A stretch of 64,000 nucleotides of DNA from Saururus chinensis (taxonomy: Eukaryota; Streptophyta; Magnoliopsida; Piperales; Saururaceae): NCBI GenBank assembly GCA_035235625.1, contig CP141143.1, forward strand, positions 15,173,092 to 15,237,091. Direction: 5' to 3'. Positions 22,761 to 34,572 of the stretch are shown one piece after another. Position 1 is the stretch's first letter, and every line of letters starts with the position of its first letter. A program made the position numbers and the translations under genes. A model generated the notes under the pieces. That model was given only the letters and a program-made list of their open reading frames with translations. It made no database searches and had not been told where the DNA came from.

Positions 22761-24847
22761 CTATTGGATCCTGACCCACAATCCCTTGCTTGGCAAACCT
22801 CGGTTCACAACGTGAAGCAAATAGTACCCGGGCGGAGCAATGTTGGCCGTGGGCGGGGCCAAGCACTCGATGGCATACCCCATTGGCCCGATTTTCTCCA
22901 CATTGTTGATGTGCAACAGCAGAATCCTTTGGTTCATGGAGTACCCGTGGGTGGTGAACGGCGGCAGCAACATGGTCACCTTGGCCATCTTTTCATTGAA
23001 CCACGGCTCGAGCAGGAAAATGGAAACCTTGAACGTCGCACCATATCGCAGCTCCCTCTTCCCTCTCTCACCAATGATGATCGGCCTGTGTATGGCCAGT
23101 GCCGGGTCCAGATACGGCGGTGAGAACTTCTCCACCCGCAGCTCCGTTGGGAACTTGACGCCAGTGAGGTTGTACCCAGCATTGGTGTTGCTGCCCGCCA
23201 CCAAGATACGGCCGTCGGGCAGGACTACACTGGAGGAGTGGTACATGCGCGGGATTGTGGTGGGGTTCTGAACGACAAACCGGTCGTTCTTGACCTTCTT
23301 TGGCCTGTACACCCATGGCTCGAGAGCCGGCTCGTCTGCGTAGCCCCACCCAGCGCAGCCCTTCCTGGCGCCGTTGATCATCAGCACGTTGGCGTCCGGG
23401 AGGAGGAGCATGTCGGCCATGGTCCGCGGACTCGGCATGTCCTCCATGTGCCAGACGGCGTCCTTCTTGGTGATTACGAGACGGCCGCAGGTCCGGAGGG
23501 CGTTGACGAAGGTGCCCTTGGCGGCGAGCCTGGCGGAGAAGGGCCCAGAGCCGCCGCAGACGAGGACCTCGACGTCGACCTTCTTGTTGTCCACGTGGAG
23601 GCGGATGGGAAGGAGGGCGGAGGAGCCAGAGGAGGGGTAGTTTCGAGAGCCGCCGGGGAGGACGGGGAACTCGTGGACGACCTGGTGGGTGGTGGGGCTG
23701 AGGAGGATGGAGCGGTTGTTGGCGAAGATGAAGAGGTTGCCGTCCGGGACAAGGTAGACAAAGGGGTAGAGGTTGTTCATTATGCTCCTGAGGTCGTCGC
23801 ATGTCTCCCTCAGGAACGGCAGCTTGTAGTTGATCATTGTCGGGTTCGACTGGCCTGGTGGTGGCACGAACTCATAGCTGAACTGCCGCCTGCCGCCGAT
23901 GACGATCATGTTGCCGTCCGGGAGGATGTGCTGAGTCGAGTACCTGTTTGTATTCAAGGAGACACAGTGATTTCCTCGTAAGTACTCTTACGTAACATTT
24001 ATGGTCATCTCGATCCACTAAAGTGAAAAGGAATGCGTCTATTTACCCGGTCTTGTCTAGATCGATTTTCATTTAGATACGGCTAGATGACAATAATGGG
24101 AGGGTAAATAGACGCCTTCAGTGAGAAAGACAGATGATTACCATCTTTGGGCAGAGAGTGCAGTTGAGTACTCGACCCAGTCGCATTTCGGGCAGGAAAC
24201 CAAATACCTCACGCCCCTGCCTCCATCGTTCCACCCGCCCGTTTGCACAAGTTGCCCGTTCCGGTCGAGTGCACCGGATGAGCACCATGTATTGGTTGGG
24301 ATCTGTAATCCAAAATGAGTTTCATTATTTGCATGGCCACCCATGATTATGTGTATAGTTTAGTAGTCATTGATCATCTAGAAATACACACGATATCTAT
24401 CTGATCAAAACCCATAAATGGCACCTTGAGTGGGCGAATACGAGCTGTCTCTATGTCGTACTCGACGGCATGAGCCCAGCAGTCGTCCTTGCCCTTGTTG
24501 GGGTCACGGCGGCATTTGCCCTTGGGCAGGGGGGCCTTGGAGGGACCAAAGTTGGTGGCGTCGAACATGATGACCTTGTTGGTGGGCATCAGTTGGACGT
24601 GCATGGCCGACACGCCCGAGTTGGAGCTGACCAGCTCCCACTCCCCTTTGTACTCCGTCCGGTAGTCCTTCTTCACCACCCCGGCCTGGTTTGGATCTGC
24701 GGTACCGAACGGACCGTCAATGCCCCCTATGACCCCCGGGCCACCGCTGCCGCCGAAGAACGGAATGGTAAAGTCCAATAGTTGGGCCATGGCAATCCCG
24801 AACATGAGGGGTATAAGGACCATCGTCTCACGTCGAACAATCGCCAT
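22761..24847 (-). CDS. GLOX-type aldehyde/glyoxal oxidase (galactose oxidase-like), three exons
   Basis: Coding join on the minus strand: 24847-24425, 24302-24142 and 23943-22761, with GT-AG introns and one continuous frame, giving 588 residues (the family is usually 540-620). The N-terminus is hydrophobic (residues about 9-22) and looks like a secretion signal. The order is glyoxal oxidase N domain (about 45-470), then a C-terminal DUF1929-type domain (about 475-588). Residues matching the copper/radical site of galactose and glyoxal oxidases are visible: Cys148 in NTWCSSGAL, Tyr196 after an Arg-Trp pair, Tyr429-His430 in RMYHSSSVV and His527 in THGYSMNQR. The enzyme should oxidise aldehydes to acids with release of hydrogen peroxide in the apoplast or wall. 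GC3 is very high, producing long antisense shadow frames. The gene lies inside the segment proposed to be inverted. Intron 2 carries a small foldback. Confidence 0.93.
24025..24120. mobile_element. Small foldback/MITE in intron 2 of the GLOX gene
   Basis: GCGTCTATTTACCC at 24035-24048 is the exact reverse complement of 24102-24115. An inner pair around TCTAG/CTAGA is also present. The element fills most of the 198-bp intron (23944-24141), in whose centre it lies. It leaves both splice sites free. Confidence 0.6.
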
Positions 24848-25399
24848 GGTTGCAAAGGGGGCACAGCCGCCTGGACCTCCCCCGCTGTCTCTTACTCCTG
24901 TTCTCCCTCTTCTCCTTAACTGAGCTTCTTCATCTTCTCTTCCTCCCTAGCTCCCTCTTGTTTATCTTTTCTCGTTGTCATGATCACTGCTCTACCTCCC
25001 GTTCGTGGTTGGGAAGTTTGATTGGGTTGTCAAATTTGTTCCAAAAAATACGTCTGATTTCTCCTCACGGTCGCGTCTAAGCAGAGGCCGTCCTGCATTG
25101 TAGGAGTTGTAAACGCTGGTGAAGCTTCACCAGCCTCACACGTACTATTATCTCGCGCGGTCTCACTTGAGATTGCAAACGCCCAAGCCCCGTGGAAAGT
25201 TGGCAGATATGTGTTGTTAATTAGTGACACCTTTTATAAATTTGTACGTGTTTAAAGTTGAATAAGATGAGGCTTATAGACCTTCAGGCCGGTTCCATTC
25301 ACCGGCGCTCTCACGACCTAGTAGCCTTGGGGCAATTAAAATTTTTAATTCTAATAAAAGTTGAAAAAATTTTAATTAAAAATATAACCTCCCTTGGAA
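24848..25399. other. Upstream region of the GLOX gene
   Basis: Pyrimidine-rich leader-like sequence (24860-24960) precedes the GLOX start on the minus strand. A minus-strand TATAAAAG (complement of 25231-25238) lies about 390 bp upstream of the ATG and is the best promoter candidate. No other gene is seen. Confidence 0.35.
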
Positions 25400-28020
25400 C
25401 TAGGCCGTCTGTATTATACAGGAACTAGAAGCCTGGTAGGCCCATGACCTAGGGAGCATCAAAGCAAGGCGAAGATGTTGCGAAGTCATCAGTATTGATA
25501 TGGTGATAGAAGACTCATGCTTTGGACGTCCAACAATTTTACAGCATTGAATTGATTCTACTTTGAAAACCCTCAATAGAAAAGCACCCAGTTTCAATCC
25601 AATGCCTAAAAGGATGGAAAGAAGCCCGAGATTCAATTTGATTATATTCTGTTTTTGATTTGTCATTGTAAGAGCTTTCTTTTTTGCTTCCCTGATTAAA
25701 AATGTTGTAAGGTTGCTCACATATTCCTTTTTTTTTTTTTGGATAAAAAACATTTCCAGTTTTCCATGTTTTAGTATGAATAGCAAAAGCTAATAGCTCA
25801 TCTCCTATTGTTGGATTCTAATAGTATTGGGTTGATATTTCAGTAGTTGAATACGTTGTTATGTAGCTCACATGTCCTTTTTCTTGTATTTTGTTTGTGG
25901 AATTTTTTTTAAGTTTTTCATGTTTTAGAATGAACTTGTTCCCTCATTTTATTAATTTTCTTCGTTGAACCTCCTACTCTACAATTGTTTTACGGTTTTG
26001 TTCTAGTATGTAAACTGTTATTCGGATTGGGGTTTGGTGTTTTGGACTTTAGTATTATGGTGGTAAAATCGCGAAATTGACTGATTCTTTTTTGGATTAT
26101 ACGATTCAATATTTTGTTTTCTTCTTATTGGTAAAATTTGGGGGTTCCCCTTTCCATTAAGCGTTTGATTAAATATGCTTCATTCTTTTTCTTCTCGTTG
26201 CTTTTTATAAAACCGGTTGTGAATATATTTTTCCTATGAATCTTTGTTTGTTAGTGATTCGATGGAAGTTTTTTCCTGTTTATATATTATCATGACTCCC
26301 TTTAGTAGTCTTTTGGGCACATGTAGTTTAAGTAGTAAATTGGAAGAGGAGATCAAGTCTATAGAGGTTATCTCTTTAAGATATATTTGTCTCCCCTTGG
26401 GCTTTGGGACAGATGAATATCTATTTCTCGGGATGAAACGATTTGATGTTGATTATTGGAAGCACTCTAATAACAACCAACAACGAAAGAACTTTGTTTT
26501 TACTCTATGAGCTCATACTAAACTTATGCAAAAAATTCCACTTCGAGTGTACATATGTAAAAGGTCTACTAGATTGTAAAAGGACAAGATTTGTAAGGAC
26601 TCTTATCTTAAACAAGTCTATATTTAATTTTATTTATTAATTAACAGTTATCATGTGGTTTATGTATTTTCTGATTAAATTTGGTATTTTTCAAAAATAA
26701 ATGAGATTTTTAAATATTTTAATTAAAATTAACTTCACATTTATGAGTTTTAAGTGAAATTGGGTCAAATCTGAATTTTTGATAATTTTTTTAATTTTTT
26801 AAAAAATTAGGGTTTGAGAGAAAATTGGGATGATGATGTTATTTGAGGGAAAAAATAGAAAAAGAAAACTCGAGGATGGTAGAAATTTGAAGCATAGACC
26901 GGCCGCCATCTGTTCACATGGTAGACCAAAAATTTGGTGGTCTTCTGCTTTTAGGTACTAATGGTGGGAAAAGGGTCCTCCTTGAGGACCTCCATGAAGG
27001 GGAGCTATTGATTCTAGCACATGTGCATATGTAAGTGAAAGTGATGTGCTAAAGAAGAAAAATCCACGATCTTATCAAATTAGATATGGAGTCGTGCCGA
27101 GTTGTTAGGGATAAAATCTAGTCTTATAAAACTTGTTCAGATAAGATTTTATCATATCTTTGTTGATTTTATCATTATCTCCAAATGTGAAATACCGATC
27201 AGAAATATCTGAATGTGAAATACCGGTCAGAAATAACAGAGAAAATGATAAACCACAATATATCCTTACAAGTCAACAAAGCTAACTAAAAAAAAATTAT
27301 TTTTCAAATCCTTGTAAATCATGCTGAGGGAATAAGTCACTTCTTTCTAATTTTTTGAAGTAAGATTTGATAAGATTGAGATGAATCCTTTCATTTGACT
27401 AGTTAAATTACCAATGAATTTTGCGAGGTGTAAAGGAAATTTGTAAATTTGAACATGTTGGTGGGTTGAGCATCCAGCATATAATATGATAGAAGGATTG
27501 GAAGAGGCTAGGGCATGTGTGAATTTTGCAATAACAAAAAAAAGGAGAGAGAGAGAGAGAAAATTTTCTATATATATATATAACTTACTCTCATATGAGA
27601 AGATTACATTAAAAAAAAAGAATAATAATGATGAGAAGGATATCTATTAGTGTAGAATTGCCTCTCTAATTAACTCTTCCTTAACATCTTCAAGAAAAAC
27701 AATATGTCCACTGTCTAAATCTTCGGTGCAGAAGAGATATCTTGCTTGGAAGGGGTTCCTCCCTTAGATGAGCTTTAGACTTTAGTGACATCTTTGCGTG
27801 CTCTCATTATTATCTCCACATCTCTATCAATTATAACTTCAGAATTCCCATCAAAATTTAAACGGGTTCTGTACGATGGAATTTGATTTTGCTGGCAACC
27901 CAAGAGAAGAATTTAATAGTAAACCAGGAATTGCTCTCACAACCTTTTCCAATGGGTGACAGTTCCATTTATAAACTCATTCCACTGCCACCCCTTGGAG
28001 GGGTTATTTGTTGACAAAAA
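25400..28020. other. AT-rich intergenic DNA
   Basis: No coding frame with a family signature was found; the 128-codon minus-strand frame at 25400-25786 and the plus frame at 26244-26510 have no recognisable domain. Short GA and TA microsatellites lie at about 27544-27583. Confidence 0.45.
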
Positions 28021-28216
28021 ATTAATAGGTGAGGACCTAATGAGACCTCCTTACTCTCAAAATTAAATGGCTAAGAGAAACTTTATAAGCCTCACGTAGC
28101 CACATCAAAATAAAAAAAAAATCCAAATTGCAAAGGGTTGTGTGAGATCCCAAAAATCTCACACCAAAATAGCTATAAAACAAAAGGCTAAGTGACACTC
28201 GTAGATCCCACGATTA

Positions 28217-28254
<38 letters not shown>

Positions 28255-28455
28255 TTATCGTGGGATCCACGAGTGCCACTTAGCCTTTTGGTTTTATGGC
28301 TATTTTAGTTTGAAATTTTTGGGATCTCACACAACCCTTTGCAATTTGGATTTTTTTTAAAAATTTTTTGATGTGGCTACGTGAGGTTTACAAAGCCTCT
28401 CTTAGCCATTTAATTTTGAGTGTAATGAGGTCTCATTAGATCCTTACCTATTAAT
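28021..28455. mobile_element. 435-bp foldback element with arms of about 200 bp
   Basis: The left arm (28021-28218) begins ATTAATAGGT. The right arm (about 28250-28455) ends ACCTATTAAT and is its reverse complement with few mismatches. A (TA)n run of about 30 bp forms the loop. Landmarks such as GGGTTGTGTGAGATCCCAAA appear in both arms in opposite orientation. It is non-coding and would form a long hairpin in single strand or RNA. Confidence 0.85.
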
Positions 28456-28543
28456 TGCAAAGGGTTGTGTGAGATCCCAAAAATCTCACACCAAAATAGC
28501 TATAAAACAAAAGGCTAAGTGACACTCGTAGATCCCACGATTA

Positions 28544-28594
<51 letters not shown>
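28453..28594. repeat. Third, partial copy of the foldback's left arm plus expanded (TA)n
   Basis: 28453 onward repeats 28126 onward essentially base for base up to the TA tract (period 327 bp). It is followed by a longer TA tract (about 45 bp, 28549-28594). It abuts the right end of the foldback directly. Confidence 0.85.
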
Positions 28595-28596
<2 letters not shown>

Positions 28597-29749
28597 CCAT
28601 AAAAAACCAAAATGATTGAAAACACAAAAAGTTAAGTTTCAAATAACTCAAAGTTTGAAGAAAAAAATTTATGTGGAAAATCCCATGGGCCCCATGTGGA
28701 GAACGAGAAGACCAAGTTAAAAGTATGATACCCAAACTTCTCTCACACTCCCAACTAACTCACTCCCCATTAATCAATTCAGTTCTTACAAACCATCCCA
28801 CTAATCCATTCTCCATCTCCCACTAACCCACTTTCTTACATCCCACTAACCCACTCTCCACTTCCCATGAACTACCCTTCCAACTCACCCCGACTACTTG
28901 CTTAACCCTACAACCCCCATCATATAAATACCCATTTATTTTCATAAGGAGGGGGCTTTTGACTTTCAAGTCTTCGGAACATCCAAAAAGAAATCTAAAA
29001 GCCCATCACACACCAAAAGAAATCCAAATCCTAAAAAGATTTGACCTTTTGAAAGTTAAAGAAGTTTAAAGAATCAAAAGACAAATAAAACCATGAAGGA
29101 AGAAGAACTTGTGCAAGGGGAGCTCTCATCTTCAAGAAGAATTTTTCTTGTTTTTTTTTCTTTTCTTTTTTAAAATTTGAAAGTTGTAGCCACTTCTCCT
29201 AACAATTTTCTTTTCTTATTTTAATAAATTTTAAGTTATTTCTTTTATTTTTGCCATCTAATTGAAGAGTTTCAAAAATTAAATAATCATCACTACTAAC
29301 TATAAAGTGTAAAGAGTGGTCTTGATTATTCAAAAGAAGGTCGTCCGACATAAAAAAAAGTTCTTTTCTACCTTTTGTGCCAAAGGATCATCTGATCCAT
29401 TCTTAAAGATATACAACCATCCTCGAAATTCTGATCACAAGTAATTCTTTTAAATTATTCCGCATTTTATAGACTTTCACTTTAATAAGTGTAACCACAA
29501 AGGAGATAGTTATTAGTTTTTATAGGAAATACTTATTAGTGAACCTACTTTAAAAAACAAAAAATTTATAATGTTCTCTTATGTGAACCGTCAAATAGGG
29601 AGGTCATGGCAATGGCACGGGCAGTTCGTAATGTTGGGTTATGCCACATGTTCTTCTCACACAGAAAATCTACAAAAATGGAAGAAGTTAAAGAAATAAA
29701 ATATTATTGTGGAGTAAGATAATTTTTTGCAAATAAAAGGTAAAAAATA
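28595..29749. other. Intergenic DNA, possible old LTR
   Basis: No gene. A TATA-like ATATAAATACC lies near 28921-28931, followed by leader-like sequence, which could belong to a decayed LTR. No ends or target duplication were found. Confidence 0.3.
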
Positions 29750-30297
29750 ATACTTGAGACAACTCGTCTCAAGCCCTCCTCCCTAAGATCAATGATGCTA
29801 CATGACGTCCGGTATACTCATCTATTTGCATCTCAGCTCTTTGTGTTACTTCTAAGTACCATTTTAATACTAATTGTGCAAGAATAGTTGGAAGTGCCTT
29901 ACTTCCAATGTGTGCACTCTTTTACATAAAGAAAATATGTTAGAAAAAAAAGTAATTAATATTTTTTAATATATTACCAAAACTCTTGATCCTCGAGTTG
30001 CCCTTAGTCGTGGTGCGGATAACTTTATGGTTTGAAAAATAATTAAAAATGTTATCATTAAAATAGTAAGAACTCAAGTATTATTATGCTAGTTTTAAAT
30101 TCAACAGAATGAAGTGTACATGAGAGTAATGATCAAATTTTATTAAAGTTAAAGTATGCTGACCAAAAACTGTCAAAACTACCCCTAAGTGTTAAGAAGA
30201 ATGAGTCAATTACAAATAAAAATAAAAATAAGGAATACCTGCAATCTATATCCCTTTCCTTATATTATTAAAGATCCGCTATATGTATTAATGCCCT

Positions 30298-30504
30298 ATG
30301 TCTACGCAACTTGAAGTTGGTAGTTTAGGTGCCAAACATAGTGCAATGCCACTACTAAGAGTAACACCTCAGAAGATACAAGAAGTACACCTATCCTGCG
30401 CTACTCAACATGCTTATATATGTTTTCTCTATGATAAAGATAAGAGTGATGACCATCTTCATAAAAAATCAGTCATTAACTTCATTAAATATAACTCTTA
30501 CTAA
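30298..30504 (+). other. 68-codon open frame in direct repeat copy 1
   Basis: It begins MSTQLEVGSLGAKHSAM and is 68 residues long. The second copy at 31389-31595 has only three substitutions and no stop. No family is recognised. Conservation may simply reflect recent duplication rather than coding. Confidence 0.3.
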
Positions 30505-31388
30505 GCATAGCTAAAGTGTTTGTATCTTAACTCTTCGTTAAAGAACATTGTATAAGTTAATTGTTAAAACTAAGGCAAAACTAACCTTAATTACCTGCTA
30601 ATAATAAATATTTTGTTATTTAGTTTAGGTACATAAGATAAACTTAGTAAATGTAAAGACGTAGAGAGACTCCTAAAAAAAGTCTATGTCCCATGCGTCT
30701 TAATGTAAGAGAGAAATAGCAATATCGTTAGGGGCAATTAAATTTGTAAAGCAACCTTATTTCTAAACTTCATCGAGTTTTCTTCTTTTTTGTGGATTCT
30801 CATAAATTTCCTTTATCAAAATTTGTGGACGTTCATCATCATTGAAAAAATATTATAAAGTTAGCTTAAAGTGGAAATTGATAAGTTACATGACGTCCGG
30901 TATACTTATCTATTCGCATCTCAGCACTTTGTTATACTTCTAAGTACTATTTTAATACTAATTTTGCAAAAATAGTTGGAAGTGCCTTACTTCCAATATG
31001 TGCACTCTTTTACATAAAAAAAATATGTTAGAAAAAAAAAGTAATTAATATTTTTTAATATATTACCAAAACTCTTAATCCTCAAGTTGCCCTTAGTCGT
31101 GGTGCGGATAACTTTATGGTTTGAAAAATAATTAAAAATGTTATCATTAAAATAGTAAGAACTTAAGTATTATTATGCTAGTTTTAAATTCAATAGAATG
31201 AAGTGTACATGAGAGTAATGATCAAATTTTATTAAAATTAAAGTATGCTAACTAAAAGCTGTCAAAACTACCCCTAAATGTTAAGAAGAATGAGTTAATT
31301 ACAAAAATAAAATAAAATATAAGGAATACCTTTAATCTATATCCCTTTCCTTATATTATTAAAGATCCGCTATATGTATTAATGCCCT

Positions 31389-31595
31389 ATGTTTACGCAA
31401 CTTGAAGTTGGTAGTTTAGGTGCCAAACATAGTGCAATGCTACTACTAAGAGTAACACCTCAAAAGATACAAGAAGTACACCTATCCTGCGCTACTCAAC
31501 ATGCTTATATATGTTTTCTCTATGATAAAGATAAGAGTGATGACCATCTTTATAAAAAATCAGTCATTAACTTTATTAAATATAACTCTTACTAA
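31389..31595 (+). other. 68-codon open frame in direct repeat copy 2
   Basis: Partner of the frame at 30298. Differences are S2F, P19L and H56Y by reading of the two translations. See that entry. Confidence 0.3.
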
Positions 31596-33280
31596 GCATA
31601 GCTAAAGTGTTTGTATCTTAACTCTTCGTTAAAGAACATTGTATAAGTTAATTGTTAAAACTAAGGCAAAACTAACCTTAATTACCTGCTAATAATAAAT
31701 ATTTTGTTATTTAGTTTAGGTACATAAGATAAACTTAGTAAATGTAAAGACGTAGAGAGACTCCTAAATGAAGTCTATGTCCCATGCGTCTTAATGTAAG
31801 AGAGAAATAGCAATATCGTTAGGGGCAATTAAATTTGTAAAGCAACCTTATTTCTAAACTTTATCGAGTTTTTATTTTTTGTAGATGTTAAAAAAAGACG
31901 TTCTAAAGTGATAATTTACATAATGTCTTTTTTCTTAACTCTTCGTTAAAAAACATTTTATAAGTTAATTCTTAAAACTAAGGCAAAACTAACCTTAATT
32001 ACCTCATAATAAAAAATATTTTGTTATTTAGTTTAGGTATATAAGATAAACCTACAAAATGTAAATACGTAGAAAGACTCCTAACTAAAGCCTATGTCCT
32101 ATGCATCTTAATGTAAGAGAGGAATAACAATATTGTTAAGGTTAATTAGATCTGTAAAGCAACTCCATTTACAAACTTTATTTAGTTTTATTTTTTTTTG
32201 TAGATAATTATAAATTTTCTTTATCAAAATTTGTGGACGTTCATCATCACTGAAAAAATATTATAAAGTTAGATTAAAGTCGAAAATGATAAGTTACTAT
32301 AGTGGCGGATGTAAGATTTTTTGTTAAGGGGGTTAAAAAAATAATGTAGTTTCGAATAGTTTTTTAACTAATATAAACTAAAAAAAATTATAATTAAGAT
32401 CTAATTTAACAAAAAGCGATCTAAAATGTTAAAAAAAAGACATTCTCAAATGTTAATTTACATAATGTGTTTATATCTTAACTCTTCGTTAAAGAACATT
32501 GTATAAGTTCATTTTTGAAACTAAGGCAAAACTAACCTTAATTACCTCCTAATAATAAATATTATGTTATCTAAATTAGGTATATAAGATAAACTTAATA
32601 AATTAAAAGGCGTAGAGAGACTCTTAACTAAAGTATATAAGATATCTTACTTTACAACAATATTTTATTTATTTAACATTTTCTTATTTTTATAGAAGAT
32701 GTTAATTTTAATATACATATTCTACCAAACTTTGATAAACTTCTAATAAAATTTGATTAGTACTTTTATGAACACTTCATTATGTAAAATTTAAAACTCT
32801 TAACAAAATGATACTTTCATTCTTGCTCTTTTAATAATAACATTTAATTTTTTTTAGATTACTACTAAGTTGTCTCCACAAAGAAAAGGGACAATGCGAG
32901 GACGAAGAGTTTTAGTAATTAATTAAAAAATATTCACGACTTATCTGATTTATTTATTTTTGTTTTAACATAATTTTATAATGTAAAGTAGCAACAAAAT
33001 GGAAGTAAGGCATTTCAAACTATTTATGCACGTTAGTACTTAGATGGTACATAAAAGTAAAAAAAAGTGTTATATAAGATGTTAATAAATAAGTACGGAG
33101 GAATGTCATGTAGTTGTTGATCTTAAATAGGAAGGAGACTTAAGACAAACTGTCATAAGTACATAGATGGGATTTAAAGTATAAGAAAGTGTTGTCTAAG
33201 TCGCTAATAGATAAGTACACTATAATGTCGTGTAGTCATTAATCTTATAGAGGTGGGGACTTAAGACGAGTTTTTATTAT

Positions 33281-34572
33281 AATTACAACTTTTTTATAAA
33301 AAAAATCTTACTATACGAAAATATTTAATTTTTTTAACATTTTGTTATTTTTGTTGAATACCTTAATTTTAATAAATGTCTTTACAAAATTCTAATAAAA
33401 TTCGATTTGTACTTTGATGAATACTTTATTTTGTAAAATTTAAAACTCTTAACAAAATGACGTCTACATTCTTTCTCTTTTAATAATAACATTTCTTAAA
33501 AAATATCATACTATATGACAATATTTAATTTCTTTACATTTTTGTAGATTTTTTATATAAGAGGAACACGAAGTAAAACTAAACATTACGAATTAGTTAT
33601 GCCATTGTAATGCTCTCCTTAGATATTTGATGGTTTACATAAGACAACTTTCTTATATTTTTGTTTTTTTAAGCATGTTAACTATTAAGTATTTTTTATA
33701 AAAGACTATGAATGAGAATTCTGTCACCCTTTGTTTTACCTAAACAACCCTACATATGTAAAGTAGATATCTACTTATTGTGTTAATATGGGTGGGGTGG
33801 TAAAAATAAGGGGCGGGAGACTTCTTATCTAAAGACTAATAAATATTAAAGTAAAGGTATATTAAATTCGAAACAATTTATAAGAATTAGTTGCAATCAA
33901 AGTTTTGAGGATCACCGTATATCCTTAATACCATCTTTGCTTTAAACATGATAGATACAACACAAGACATCATCAAAACGTATATTCAAAAAGATTTAGT
34001 CTCACACATCTACATACTTCAAGAACATGAATCCACCCACAAACATGGCCGGTCTTAATGCAAGTAAAACCTCATCAAATAAAAACCCCTTACCTCAAAT
34101 AAGATTGTAGACCCGTCAATCTCTTCCTAAGCTCAATGAATATTTACCCAACAAATTAGGTCACATTAGCCCTAAACAAAATTCCACTTTTTCACCAAAT
34201 AGAGATTCAAAATCACTACTAGAAAATAGATTTATCATCCTCTTGTGTCGAAAATGAAAATCATAAAAGTAGAAGCAAGAATCTGAATTTAGGTTTCAAA
34301 ATATGGGTAAAAGAATGGAATTGAGAAGAAGGAAAACATAGAATCTCATTCAAGAGGAGATGAGCATGGGATTGAAGGTAAAAATCAAAAGAAAACATAG
34401 AGAGATTTGAGTGATTTACCTTAGATTAAGCTTTCTATTTTTCAAAGGGGGTAGAGCTCTCCAAAGCCTTTAAAAAATCTTAGCCCACCCCAAATGGGAG
34501 GAATGACCAATGTTAGTATTTACACCTAGATTAAGTAAGTGGGTTTTAGAATAGGCTCAACAAAGGAATAAG
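33281..34572. other. AT-rich intergenic DNA
   Basis: No gene or RNA seen. 34568-34572 (ATAAG) is the target duplication at the 5' end of the split LTR; its partner is the complement of 8957-8961. Confidence 0.45.

Larger units (their letters stand above)
29750..33280. mobile_element. Non-autonomous DNA element with inverted termini and internal 1.09-kb direct repeats
   Basis: The left region (29755-29960) and the complement of the right region (33010-33275) align by eye. Both run CTCGTCT-AAG, CC-CC-CCT, AAGAT-AATGA, CTACA-GAC, then CTTAT/CTCATCTATT, then AAGTAC/AAGTACC and GTGCCTTACTTCC/ATGCCTTACTTCC. Between them are two nearly identical direct repeats (29799-30886 and 30887-31870, period about 1088-1091 bp) and two shorter partial copies (about 31930-32297 and 32466-32640). 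No transposase was recognised. The right terminal unit is itself present twice (about 33104-33160 and 33180-33275). Exact ends and target duplication are not fixed. It could be a MULE-like or other TIR element. Confidence 0.55.

Noticed and set aside
23068..23981. Long open frames antisense or out of frame to GLOX exon 3
   Set aside because: These are shadows caused by the very high GC3 of the GLOX coding sequence.
28547..28735. A 62-codon frame ending in a Tyr-Ile repeat
   Set aside because: The repeat is the translated (TA)n microsatellite.
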